DNA of 64,000 nt from Tessaracoccus sp. MC1865 (GTDB lineage Bacteria; Actinomycetota; Actinomycetes; Propionibacteriales; Propionibacteriaceae). How positions within the stretch are numbered: position 1 is the stretch's first letter; each line of letters opens with the position of its first letter. The position numbers and the translations under genes were made by a program. The notes under the pieces were generated by a model. The model ran no database searches, had not been told where the DNA came from, and saw only the letters and a program-made list of their open reading frames with translations. This document shows, one piece after another, positions 34,032 through 42,381 of the stretch. Location of the stretch: assembly GCF_017815535.1 (NCBI RefSeq), contig NZ_CP072596.1, positions 2,635,614 to 2,699,613 of the forward strand, given 5' to 3'.

Positions 34032-35972
34032 ATGCGGGTCGCCTTCATCTCCATGCACACCTCACCGGCCGAGCGGGCGGGCACCGCGGATGCCGGGGGG
34101 ATGAACGTGCTCATCCGCGCCCTCGCCACGGCCCTGCAGGAGACGACGGGCGTCGACGTCGAGTTCTTCACCCGCCGCTCGTCGGCGGACCAGCCCGACG
34201 TCGACACGCTGGACGACGGCATCATCCTGCACCACGTGACGGCCGGCCCTGCACGGTCGCTGCCCAAGAGCGAGATCGACCAGTACATCGACGCGTTCCG
34301 CAGCAACCTCGAACCCCTCCTGGCCGCAGGTCACTTCGACCTGGTCCACTCACACCACTGGATGTCCGGCGTCGCGGCCATCCCCCTGGCCCGCGCGGCC
34401 GGCATCCCCCACGTGATGACCTACCACTCCGTCGCCGCGCACCCCAACTCCCCGTTGCGCGACGGCGAGCCGCCGGAGTCGCCGGCGCGGCTCGACGGCG
34501 AGGTCCAGTGCGCCCGGGAATCCGACCTGATCCTGGCCGTCTCGCACCACGAGGCCGCCGTGGTCATCGGCCGTTGCCAGGCAGACCCGGAGCGCGTCGC
34601 GATCGTGCAGCCCGGGGTCGACATCGACCTCTTCCACCCCGCCACGCCGGGCGACACCTGGACACCCGCCCCCGGTGTGGACCCGGGCTACCTCCTCTTC
34701 GCCGCCCGGCTCCAGCCCCTCAAGGCGCCGGACATCGCCATCCGCACGCTGGCGCTCCTTCCGGCCGACGAGCGGCCCAGCCTGGTCGTCGTGGGCCAGG
34801 TATCGGCGGATTTCGCCGCCTACGAGGCCGAACTCCACTCGTTGGTGACGGAGCTCGGGTTGGAGAGCAGGGTCACCTTCCTGCCCGGCCAGGACCGCGA
34901 CTCCTTCGCGCAGATCATGCGCCACTCCTCCGTGCTGCTCGTCCCGTCGCACTCCGAAACGTTCGGCCTGGTCGCGTTGGAGGCGTCGGCCTCCGGCATC
35001 CCCGTTCTCGCGGCGGCCGCAGGGGGCCTGACCGAGGCCATCTGCAACACCCACACCGGTCTGCTGCTGCCCACCCACAACCCGCACGACTGGGCTGCCG
35101 CCCTCCGCCCCCTGCTACGCGACGCGGCCGAGCGGGAGAAGCTCGGCCGCACCGGCCGCGAGCGCGCGGAGAAGATGACGTGGGCGCACACGGCCCGGCA
35201 CACCGTCGACAACTACCGCCGGGTGCTGGCCGAACGGTGCGTCAAGCGGGTCACCTTCGTCCACGCCCATCCCGACGACGAGACTCTGGCCTCCGGTGCC
35301 CTCATCGCCCACCTGGCCGACGAAGGGGTCAGGGTCTCCCTGCTCACCGCCACGCGCGGTGAGATGGGTGGCGTGGTGCCCGGCCCGCTGTCCGTCCTGG
35401 CCGGCACGCCGGAACTCGAACGGCGCCGGGAGGCGGAACTGGCCGGCGCGATCGACGAACTCGGTGTGGCCGTGCACGCCTATCTGGGGATGCCGCCCGC
35501 CCGCATGGCGGGGGGAGAGCCGCGCCGCTACCTCGACTCGGGGATGCAGTGGATCAGCGAGACGGTCGCTGGCCCGGGCGACACCGCCGACGACCGCTCG
35601 CTCTTCGCGGCAAACGATGCCGAGGCGGTCGCCGACATCGCCGCGTTCCTGCGCCGCTCCAACGCCGACCTGGCCGTCAGCTACGACGCCGACGGCGGCT
35701 ACGGCCACCCGGACCACGTCCGTCTGCACCACCTCACCAAGGCTGCGGCCGACGAGCTGGGCATCCCCTACGCCTCCCTGACAGCGGACCGGTCGAAGGC
35801 CGACGTCTGGGTCGAGCTCGAGCGCTACCGCCCCCGCGTCGCCACGGCGCTGCGGCACCACCGCACGCAACTGACGGTGCACGACGAGCACCACATCACC
35901 CACAGCGGCGGCCAGGCGGACACGATCCTCACCTCCACCGGCCTGCGGGGCGACGTCCCGCGGCTGCCCTGA
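34032..35972 (+). CDS. MshA-like glycosyltransferase fused to MshB-like deacetylase
   Basis: A single 646-aa protein with two mycothiol-type domains. Residues 1-395 are a family 4 glycosyltransferase with MshA marks: MHTSP, DAGGMN (20-25), VHSHHWMSG, PGVDIDLFHP and RLQPLKAPD. Residues about 400-646 are a PIG-L/LmbE zinc deacetylase with HPDDE (413-417) and HPDH (559-562). MshA joins GlcNAc to inositol 3-phosphate and MshB deacetylates the dephosphorylated product. I see no stop or frame change between the domains. TAGGCT 6 nt before the ATG suggests a leaderless transcript separate from uxuB. Confidence 0.8.
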   Translation: MRVAFISMHTSPAERAGTADAGGMNVLIRALATALQETTGVDVEFFTRRSSADQPDVDTLDDGIILHHVTAGPARSLPKSEIDQYIDAFRSNLEPLLAAGHFDLVHSHHWMSGVAAIPLARAAGIPHVMTYHSVAAHPNSPLRDGEPPESPARLDGEVQCARESDLILAVSHHEAAVVIGRCQADPERVAIVQPGVDIDLFHPATPGDTWTPAPGVDPGYLLFAARLQPLKAPDIAIRTLALLPADERPSLVVVGQVSADFAAYEAELHSLVTELGLESRVTFLPGQDRDSFAQIMRHSSVLLVPSHSETFGLVALEASASGIPVLAAAAGGLTEAICNTHTGLLLPTHNPHDWAAALRPLLRDAAEREKLGRTGRERAEKMTWAHTARHTVDNYRRVLAERCVKRVTFVHAHPDDETLASGALIAHLADEGVRVSLLTATRGEMGGVVPGPLSVLAGTPELERRREAELAGAIDELGVAVHAYLGMPPARMAGGEPRRYLDSGMQWISETVAGPGDTADDRSLFAANDAEAVADIAAFLRRSNADLAVSYDADGGYGHPDHVRLHHLTKAAADELGIPYASLTADRSKADVWVELERYRPRVATALRHHRTQLTVHDEHHITHSGGQADTILTSTGLRGDVPRLP

Positions 35973-36021
35973 CAGCCGCCGCAATTTCAGGGTCACTGCC
36001 AGGCTGGCTAGGCTTCGGGTC

Positions 36022-36621
36022 ATGCGCCTGATCCTGATCCGTCACGGGGAGACCGACTCCAACGTCAACCGTCAACTCGACACCGCCCATCCGGGCGCGC
36101 CGCTGAACGAGACCGGCCTGGCGCAGGCCGAGGCCCTTGTCGAGGCCATCGCCGACGAAGAGATCGACGTGCTGTACGCGTCCACGCTGATCCGCGCGCA
36201 GCAGACCGCCGCACCGTTGGCCGAGGCCAGGGGCCTGGAGCCCATCATCGTCGACGGCATCCATGAGATCGCGGCCGGCGTCGAGGAGATGAACACCGAC
36301 TGGACCGCGTATGTGGGGATCCTCAACACCTGGCACCCGGAGAACATGGACATCGGCCTGGAGGGTGGCGAGACGGCCCGCGAGTTCATGGCCCGCTTCA
36401 GCAACGCCGTCGCGGCGATGGAACAGGCGGGCGACGACCACGTCGCGCTGGTCAGCCACGGTGCCGCCCTGCGCGTGTGGGCGATCTGGCAGGACCCGGA
36501 GTTCGGCTTCGACAACGCACCGCCGCTGAAGAACACCCAGTGGATCGTGCTGAACGGTTCGACGGCGGACGGCTGGCAGATCGAGCGCTGGGGCGACTTC
36601 ACCGTGGGTGCCACCAACTGA
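36022..36621 (+). CDS. Histidine phosphatase-family protein
   Basis: A 199-aa phosphoglycerate-mutase-like phosphatase. The catalytic LIRHGETDSN motif, the second Arg in STLIRAQQTA, and LVSHGAALRVW with the second His are present, so it should be active. It follows the MshA-MshB fusion by 49 nt with its own leaderless-type TAGGCT 7 nt upstream. It is a candidate for the phosphatase (MshA2) that acts between MshA and MshB; I infer this from position only, and it could equally hydrolyse other phosphates. Confidence 0.85.
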   Translation: MRLILIRHGETDSNVNRQLDTAHPGAPLNETGLAQAEALVEAIADEEIDVLYASTLIRAQQTAAPLAEARGLEPIIVDGIHEIAAGVEEMNTDWTAYVGILNTWHPENMDIGLEGGETAREFMARFSNAVAAMEQAGDDHVALVSHGAALRVWAIWQDPEFGFDNAPPLKNTQWIVLNGSTADGWQIERWGDFTVGATN

Positions 36622-36787
36622 CAATGACGGCCCTGAGGCGGTGGACGCAGCCGCGTGGGCGCTCATGTCACCGGACAAAGATCAGCACATATTCGCGTCT
36701 TAATACGTCGGTGCATCTAGACTGTCACCAGCCAGCCCAACGGCGGGCTGCCCCAGGGGAATCACGGGAAGCAGGGTCGGACGCACC

Positions 36788-37534
36788 ATGCCGAGCACCA
36801 AACCATACGTAGTGGACATCACCATCGACCGCGACAGCACGGTCCCACTGCACGCGCAGATCGCCGAACCCCTCGCCAGTCTCATCGAGACGGGCGAGAT
36901 CGCGCCCGGCACCCGCCTGGAGGACGAGGTCTCGATGGCCGCCCGCCTCCGCGTCTCGCGGCCCACCGCCCGCCGCGCGATGGAGACCCTCACCAATCGC
37001 GGCCTCATCGTGCGTCGACGGGGCGCCGGCACCCAGGTCACCCCCATGCGCGTGCACCGCCCCATGTCGCTGACCTCGCTGAACGACGACCTCGAGAAGT
37101 CCGGCGTGGACCCCAGCACCACCGTGCTGTCGTGGCTGCAGGAATCGTCGACGCCCGGGGTCGCGGCCGCGCTCAACCTCGAGCCCGGCGCGGAGGTGGT
37201 CTACTTCAAGCGCCTACGCATGCTCCGAGACGAGCCGCTCGCCGTGATGCAGAACTGGCTGCCCGCCACCATCGCCCCCAACCGCGAGGAACTCGAGGAG
37301 AAGGGTTTCTACGCCTGCCTGCGGGAGCGCGACATCAAGGTGACCGTCGGTTACCAGCAGATCGGCGCCAGGCTCGCCACCGCGGAGGAGGGCCGGCTGC
37401 TGAACGAACCCGCCGGCAGCGCGCTCCTGACGATGCAACGCACGGCCTACGACGAGCAGCACCGCGCCGTCGAATTCGGCATGCACGTCTACCGGGCGTC
37501 GATGTACTCCTACGACCAGACGGTGCTGGCCTAG
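36788..37534 (+). CDS. GntR/HutC-family regulator, paralogue
   Basis: A 248-aa regulator closely resembling the one at 4232: VDITIDRDSTVPLHAQIAEPLASLI, RVSRPTARRAMETL, the RRRGAGTQV turn, VHRPMSLTSLNDDLEKSG and a UTRA domain ending YRASMYSYDQTVL. No obvious target gene is adjacent. The 166-nt upstream region contains an AGCCC/GGGCT inverted repeat and a TAGACT hexamer. It may regulate a distant carbohydrate locus. Confidence 0.85.
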   Translation: MPSTKPYVVDITIDRDSTVPLHAQIAEPLASLIETGEIAPGTRLEDEVSMAARLRVSRPTARRAMETLTNRGLIVRRRGAGTQVTPMRVHRPMSLTSLNDDLEKSGVDPSTTVLSWLQESSTPGVAAALNLEPGAEVVYFKRLRMLRDEPLAVMQNWLPATIAPNREELEEKGFYACLRERDIKVTVGYQQIGARLATAEEGRLLNEPAGSALLTMQRTAYDEQHRAVEFGMHVYRASMYSYDQTVLA

Positions 37535-38046
37535 TCCTTGGGCTCCCCCTCCTTCTCCGGGTAGCCGCGGGACCAGCCGAGCGGCAGCATCAACCACACG
37601 ACGAAGAAGAAGACCGCGGCGACGCCGCCGCTGATCAGGCCCGCCGCCCATCCCGCGACGACGCTGAACACCAGCGCCGACACCAGAGTCAGGGAGAGCG
37701 CCAGCAGCGCCAACCCCAGCTTGGTGACGAACGCGGAGACTCTGATGAGGTTCTGCCGCAGCCGACGGCGGAACAGCGCCCGGTGGAAGGCCACCGGCGC
37801 GATCAGCAGCGCAGCGCTCAGCGTGGCGAACGACACGGCCCCGAGGTAGACCCAGCGTTGCGCCTGGTCGACGGCCTCGAACCGGGCCTGGAACGGCAGC
37901 GTGTAGAGCAGGCCGGCGAGAATCTGCACGCCCCCCTGCGTGACCCGCAACTCCTGGAGAAGCTCGTTCCAGTGCCGGTCCAGCCGCTTGTGGGGCGGTT
38001 CCTGGTCGCGCCCGATGTCGTCGGGCCTGGGCTGCTCGTTCGCCAT
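37531..38046 (-). CDS. DUF6328-like membrane protein
   Basis: A 171-aa protein with a charged N-terminus (RPDDIGRDQEPPHKRLDRHWNELLQELRVTQGGVQILAGLLYTLPF) and four hydrophobic segments (about residues 40-52, 63-83, 106-128 and 133-155). The RHWNELLQELRVTQ-GVQIL stretch matches the actinobacterial DUF6328 family as I know it. Its stop overlaps the convergent HutC regulator by 4 nt. The function is unknown. Confidence 0.7.
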   Translation of the reverse strand: MANEQPRPDDIGRDQEPPHKRLDRHWNELLQELRVTQGGVQILAGLLYTLPFQARFEAVDQAQRWVYLGAVSFATLSAALLIAPVAFHRALFRRRLRQNLIRVSAFVTKLGLALLALSLTLVSALVFSVVAGWAAGLISGGVAAVFFFVVWLMLPLGWSRGYPEKEGEPKD

Positions 38047-38141
38047 CCGAGAAGCGTACTTGGCGCTGGGTCGATCAGGGCCGAGCGCGCGTCCACAAGA
38101 TCCGGAACCGGCAGTTGGGGCGCCACCGTAAAATGTCCGGC

Positions 38142-38567
38142 ATGAGCAAAATCCGCCTCATCGTGACCACGGCCTCCGGCGTCATCGCCGCGACAGCCAC
38201 GCTGCTGTCCGCGCTGCGCGACAACCCCCAGATCTCCGAGAGCATCGACGGTGCGGTGGCCAGGCTGAAGGAGGCCACGAACTCGGAGAACCCGAAGCTC
38301 CGCTTCGAGGCCAAGCTCAACGCGATCGAGGTGGCTGCCGACGCCGTCTCCGAGACCTTCCCGCAGGCGGTGGAGCCCACCGGTTGGCGACGACAGGCCC
38401 AGGCGCTGCGGATGCGCGGCGAACTGGCGTGGCACTCCAACAACGGCGGCGCCCGCCGCAAGGCCATGAAAGCGCTGAACGCGGAGACCGCTGAGGTGCT
38501 GGCGCAGGTCAACGAACGGCTGACTCAGTTGCAGACCTCCCCCACCGAGGTGACGGACGGCCTCTGA
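38142..38567 (+). CDS. Small helical protein of unknown function
   Basis: A 141-aa protein with a short hydrophobic N-terminus (IRLIVTTASGVIAATATLLSALR) followed by a mostly helical, charged body. I chose the ATG at 38142 because TAAAAT lies exactly 7 nt upstream, as for other leaderless genes here; an in-frame ATG at 38133 would overlap that hexamer. The N-terminal helix could be a membrane anchor. No family is recognised. Confidence 0.65.
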   Translation: MSKIRLIVTTASGVIAATATLLSALRDNPQISESIDGAVARLKEATNSENPKLRFEAKLNAIEVAADAVSETFPQAVEPTGWRRQAQALRMRGELAWHSNNGGARRKAMKALNAETAEVLAQVNERLTQLQTSPTEVTDGL

Positions 38568-38596
38568 GCCGGCCGTCTCCAGAGAACCGAAGATCT

Positions 38597-38613
38597 CTTC
38601 GCCCGAAGCGAAG
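38597..38613. terminator. Hairpin between convergent genes
   Basis: CTTCGC (38597-38602) and GCGAAG (38608-38613) with loop CCGAA, between two converging genes; no T-run. Confidence 0.4.
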
Positions 38614-38614
38614 C

Positions 38615-39784
38615 TCAGAGCCGCGCCTCCGCCGAGACGAGCGTGAGCGCCCCGCCCACTGCGGCGATCCCGGTGCCCACCAGCAACATCAGCGGCACCC
38701 CGCTCGCATCCAGCAGCACGCCGCCCAACAGCGAGCCCACCACCGAGCCAGCGGTCGCCGTCATGGTCATGTAGGCCTGACCCTTGATCCGGTCGCGCGC
38801 CGGCAGCATCCGCTCCACGTAGTACACCGAGGCCATGACCATCGCCCCGAAGGCGCCGATCTGAAGCGTCTGTGCCCCGTAGATGCCCAGCACGCTGGGC
38901 GCGAGCCAGGTCAGCGCCGTCTTCACCACGAAGAAGACGCCGGACAACTGCAGGAGGCGTCCCGGCGACCAGCGGCCCATCACCCTGCCCCAGAGCACCA
39001 TCACGGGCAGTTCCATCAGCGCCGCGATCATCACGGCGGTGCCCATCTCGCCGGTGTCACCGCCGTGGTGGCGCATGACCTGCAGCATGTAGTTGTTGAT
39101 CATCGCGTGAGAGGTCATGAGCACCGTGATGCCGGCCAGCAGGACGAAGAAGCGCTGCCACCGGGCGCGCGTCATCGGCTGGGTGGGTGCCGCCACCGGT
39201 TCGTCGGGGGCACCCGACACGACGGCGATCCCACCCCGGTGCACGAAGGTCACCGTCGCCACGAGGAAGGCGATCTGGAACGCGATGATCAGGAGCGGCA
39301 CCATCACGCTTCCGGCCACGGCCACGATCCAGCCGGCGCCCACCGAGACGAGCGCGAAGACGCCGGAGCCCGCCGCCCGCGCCACCCCGAAGTTCAGCTT
39401 CACGCCACGCGCCATCGCCGCGATCCCCAGCGCGTTGACCAGGGGTTGCAGCAGCTGCACGGTCAGCACCAACAGGCCGAAGAACACGGCGGTGAGCAGC
39501 CAGTGCAGCCCAGGGATGAGGAGGATCGCGCCCACAGCCACCATCAACGCGGAAAGGGCAGCGGCCCACACCCGCAGCGGCACGCGGCGCGACCTGTCCG
39601 CGGCCCCGGCCACGACCGGCTGCAGCACCGCCGACAGCGCGCCACCGGCGGCGATCACCAGGCCGATCTGGGAGTTGGTCAGCCCCGCGTCGAGAAGGTA
39701 GGCGCTGGCGAAGAGCAGCACCATGCAGAAGCCGCTCCAGTAGGCGGCCTGGATCACGCCGTAGCGGGTGGTGGGGGCGTGCAT
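38615..39784 (-). CDS. MFS transporter (MFS_1-like/LacY-NupG type)
   Basis: A 389-aa major facilitator with twelve hydrophobic segments. It opens RYGVIQAAYWSGFCMVLLFASAYLLDAGLTNSQIGLVIA, followed by ADRSRRVPLRVW between helices 2 and 3. The pattern fits the LacY/NupG-like MFS_1 group that imports sugars or nucleosides. The start is ATG at 39784, with GTG at 39787 as an alternative. It is divergent from a secreted alpha-amylase, so an alpha-glucan oligosaccharide is possible, but this is only contextual. Confidence 0.82.
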   Translation of the reverse strand: MHAPTTRYGVIQAAYWSGFCMVLLFASAYLLDAGLTNSQIGLVIAAGGALSAVLQPVVAGAADRSRRVPLRVWAAALSALMVAVGAILLIPGLHWLLTAVFFGLLVLTVQLLQPLVNALGIAAMARGVKLNFGVARAAGSGVFALVSVGAGWIVAVAGSVMVPLLIIAFQIAFLVATVTFVHRGGIAVVSGAPDEPVAAPTQPMTRARWQRFFVLLAGITVLMTSHAMINNYMLQVMRHHGGDTGEMGTAVMIAALMELPVMVLWGRVMGRWSPGRLLQLSGVFFVVKTALTWLAPSVLGIYGAQTLQIGAFGAMVMASVYYVERMLPARDRIKGQAYMTMTATAGSVVGSLLGGVLLDASGVPLMLLVGTGIAAVGGALTLVSAEARL

Positions 39785-39878
39785 CACCCTCGCATCCTAC
39801 GGCCGCCGCTCGCCTGAGCTCGCCGTCGCTGCCTGGGACCGGGGTTCGGCGGCGGCAGGGTGGGCGATAATCGACCCC

Positions 39879-41306
39879 ATGCGACGCGTCCTCGGCATCC
39901 TCCTCACGGCGACCCTTGCATTCAGCGCCTGTTCGCCTGCCTCCGAAGCGCCCTCGGACACCACACCGTCGACGACGACCTCGGTGGCTCCGGCGCCGGC
40001 CACACCCCACGTCGGGGTGCAGCTGTTCCAGTGGAACTGGAAGTCGGTCGCCCGCGAGTGCACCGACGTGCTGGGCCCCGGCAAGTTCAGCTTCGTGCTC
40101 CTCTCCCCCGCCCAGGAACACATCGAGGGTGGGCAGTGGTGGACCTCCTACCAGCCGGTGAGCTACCGGATCGAGTCCAAGCTGGGCACCCGCACCGAGT
40201 TCCAGCAGATGGTGACGGACTGCCACAAAGTCGGGGTCAAGGTGATCGCCGACGCGGTCATCAACCACATGGCCGGCATCGACGGCGGCACCGGCGTCGC
40301 CGGCAGCGCGTTCACGCACTACGACTACCCCGGCCTCTACACCGAGCCGGACTTCCACCACTGCGCCACGCCCTCGGGCGACATCGAGAACTACCTCGAC
40401 CAGCAGGAGATCCAGGAGTGCGAACTCAGTAACCTCGCGGACCTTCGGACGGGAGAGCCCGCGGTCCAGCAGAAGATCTCGGCCTACCTCGACGACCTCC
40501 TGAGCCTCGGCGTCGACGGCTTCCGCATCGACGCCGCCAAGCACCTTCCCGCCCGCGACGTGCGGGCCATCGTCGACTCCCTCGACGGCGACCCCCTCAT
40601 CATCTCGGAGGTCATCCGCGGCTCCGGCGAGCCCATCCAGCCGGAGGACTACCTCGACGCCGGCTCGGTGTTCGCGTTCCAGTTCGCCAAGGACATCGCT
40701 GGCATCGTCCCCGGCGGCGCCGTCCACCGCGCCCTCGAGATCCGCGACGGCGAGGTGCCGTCCGAGCAGGTGTACACGTTCGTCACCAACCACGACACCG
40801 AACGCAACCGCCAGACGCTGTCCTACAAGGACCCGAAGAAGTACCACCTGGCCAACATCCTGCTGCTGGCGGTGCCGTACGGCACCCCGGTGCTCTACAG
40901 CGGGTACGCCTTCACGGACCGCGACGCCGGCGCGCCCCAGTCCGACGGCGTGGTCACCGACACCGAGTGCGCCCAGCCGACGCCCACGGACAAGCCAGAA
41001 CCGGGCACCTGGCTCTGCCTCCACCGCAGCTACGCGGGGCTGGTGGAGTGGGCCGCCGTCGTGGGCGATGCAGAGCCGGAGAACCTGTGGCAGGAGGGCT
41101 ACGCCGTCGCCTTCGACCGCGGCGACCTCGGCCTGATCGCCATCAACGGGAACTCCACCAAGGCCATCGAGCCGGAACTGACCACCAACCTCCCCGACGG
41201 CACCTACTGCGACGCCCTGGTTCCCGAGGACTGCACCTTCGAGGTGAAGGACGGGAAGGTGAAGGTCACCGTGGAACCCATGACCGCCGTCGCGCTGCAC
41301 GCCTAG
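39879..41306 (+). CDS. Secreted alpha-amylase lipoprotein (GH13)
   Basis: A 475-aa extracellular alpha-amylase. The N-terminus is a lipoprotein signal (RRVLGILLTATLAFSAC, lipobox Cys at about residue 19) followed by a Ser/Thr/Pro linker. The GH13 barrel has the nucleophile Asp218 in GFRIDAAKH, acid/base Glu244 in ISEVI and Asp306 in TNHDTE, so it should be active. It resembles short animal/Streptomyces-type amylases (VGVQLFQWNWKSVARECTDVLGPGKF). GATAAT 7 nt before the ATG supports a leaderless start. A starch-binding module is not visible. Confidence 0.9.
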   Translation: MRRVLGILLTATLAFSACSPASEAPSDTTPSTTTSVAPAPATPHVGVQLFQWNWKSVARECTDVLGPGKFSFVLLSPAQEHIEGGQWWTSYQPVSYRIESKLGTRTEFQQMVTDCHKVGVKVIADAVINHMAGIDGGTGVAGSAFTHYDYPGLYTEPDFHHCATPSGDIENYLDQQEIQECELSNLADLRTGEPAVQQKISAYLDDLLSLGVDGFRIDAAKHLPARDVRAIVDSLDGDPLIISEVIRGSGEPIQPEDYLDAGSVFAFQFAKDIAGIVPGGAVHRALEIRDGEVPSEQVYTFVTNHDTERNRQTLSYKDPKKYHLANILLLAVPYGTPVLYSGYAFTDRDAGAPQSDGVVTDTECAQPTPTDKPEPGTWLCLHRSYAGLVEWAAVVGDAEPENLWQEGYAVAFDRGDLGLIAINGNSTKAIEPELTTNLPDGTYCDALVPEDCTFEVKDGKVKVTVEPMTAVALHA

Positions 41307-41316
41307 ACTCGGCGCC

Positions 41317-42195
41317 ATGCTCTCTTCGCCTGCGACCCTCGTCCTCGGAGGCCGGCGCTTCGATGCGTCCCGCCCAGCCGTCATGGGCATCATCAACCGC
41401 AACAGCGACTCCTTCTACACCGCCGCCCGCTACGCCGACACCACCGCAGCCGTCGAACGTGCCAAGCAGATGATCGACGAGGGCGTGGACATCATCGACA
41501 TCGGCGGCGTCCGTGCGGGTCAGGAAGGCGAGTGGGTCACCGGCACCGAGGAGATCCAGCGCGTGCTACCGGTGCTCGAGGCGCTGCGTGAACTCCCGGT
41601 GCTCACCTCCGTCGACACCTGGCGCACCGAGGTCGCCCAGGCGTGCGCCGGCCTGGTGGACCTCATCAACGACACCTGGGCGGGGGCCGACGCCGACCTC
41701 GTCCACGTCGCCGCCGAGACCGGCGCCGGCTACGTCATCTCCCACACGGGCGGGCTCCCGCCGCGCACAGATCCCACCAGCATCGACTACGGCCCGGGCG
41801 ACGCCGTCGTCGAGCACGTGCTGGACGGGCTGCAGGAGGGCGCCCGCCGCGCCGAGGAGGCCGGGCTACCCCGGGAGCGCATCCTCATCGACCCCACCCT
41901 CGACTTCGGCAAGACGACGCTCAACTCGCTGGCGCTGGTGGCCAACACCCACCGCATCGTCGCCCTGGGTTACCCCGTCCTCCAGGCGATCTCCCGGAAG
42001 GACTTCGTGGGCGAGACCCTCGACCTGCCCGCCGACGAACGCCTCGAAGGCACGCTGGCGGCAACCGCAATCTCGGCCTGGCAAGGGGCGACGGTGTTCC
42101 GCGCGCACGACGTCCGGGCCACCCGGCGGGTGCTGGACATGGTGGCCTCCATCCGCGGGGACCGCGCCCCGGTCCGCGCCGACCGGGGACGCTGA
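41317..42195 (+). CDS. folP2: Dihydropteroate synthase-like protein, FolP2 type
   Basis: A 292-aa pterin-binding TIM barrel. The loop 1 motif is MGIINRNSDSFYT where classical FolP has N-x-TPDSF, IDIGG lacks the usual GGESTRPG continuation, and the strand 5 motif is VISHTGG in place of a MH-x-(K/R)G signature. DPTLDFGKT and ISRKDFVGE (Lys/Arg for substrate binding) are retained. It resembles mycobacterial FolP2, a paralogue reported to lack DHPS activity. A TAGACT hexamer 7 nt upstream supports the start. No other folate genes are adjacent. Confidence 0.8.
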   Translation: MLSSPATLVLGGRRFDASRPAVMGIINRNSDSFYTAARYADTTAAVERAKQMIDEGVDIIDIGGVRAGQEGEWVTGTEEIQRVLPVLEALRELPVLTSVDTWRTEVAQACAGLVDLINDTWAGADADLVHVAAETGAGYVISHTGGLPPRTDPTSIDYGPGDAVVEHVLDGLQEGARRAEEAGLPRERILIDPTLDFGKTTLNSLALVANTHRIVALGYPVLQAISRKDFVGETLDLPADERLEGTLAATAISAWQGATVFRAHDVRATRRVLDMVASIRGDRAPVRADRGR

Positions 42196-42212
42196 GCCAC
42201 TGGCGCCGCATC

Positions 42213-42241
42213 CGGAGGGAGAATTTTGCCACATCCCTCCG
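42213..42241 (+). terminator. Hairpin after folP2
   Basis: CGGAGGGA (42213-42220) and TCCCTCCG (42234-42241), 8-bp arms with a 13-nt loop, 18 nt after the folP2 stop. No T-run. Confidence 0.45.
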
Positions 42242-42339
42242 CAGCCGCGCCGATCCGGCAGAAAAGTCCCTGCAATTTTAGCCGCACCGATTTTCGTTCA
42301 ATCTCTGGCCTCGGGTTATGAGTGAAAAGCGCTGGTCTA

Positions 42340-42363
42340 GGGTTGAAACGTGGGTTTCACCCC
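42340..42363 (+). promoter_or_regulatory. Inverted repeat in the mutA leader
   Basis: TGAAAC (42344-42349) and GTTTCA (42354-42359) around GTGG, extended by GGG/CCC. It overlaps a TAGGGT -10-like hexamer (42338-42343) and lies about 20 nt before mutA, so it could be a repressor site or leader hairpin. Confidence 0.4.
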
Positions 42364-42381
42364 CTAGAAAGACGGAGAGCT

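Noticed and set aside
34032-35972. MshA-MshB fusion as a sequencing or frameshift artefact
   Set aside because: The frame is continuous with good coding character through the junction, and both domains have intact motifs; no stop or start pair was lost at the boundary that I can see.
42196-42381. Cobalamin riboswitch before mutA
   Set aside because: A GCCACTG string is present, but the other conserved blocks and the overall fold cannot be recognised, and it immediately follows the folP2 stop.
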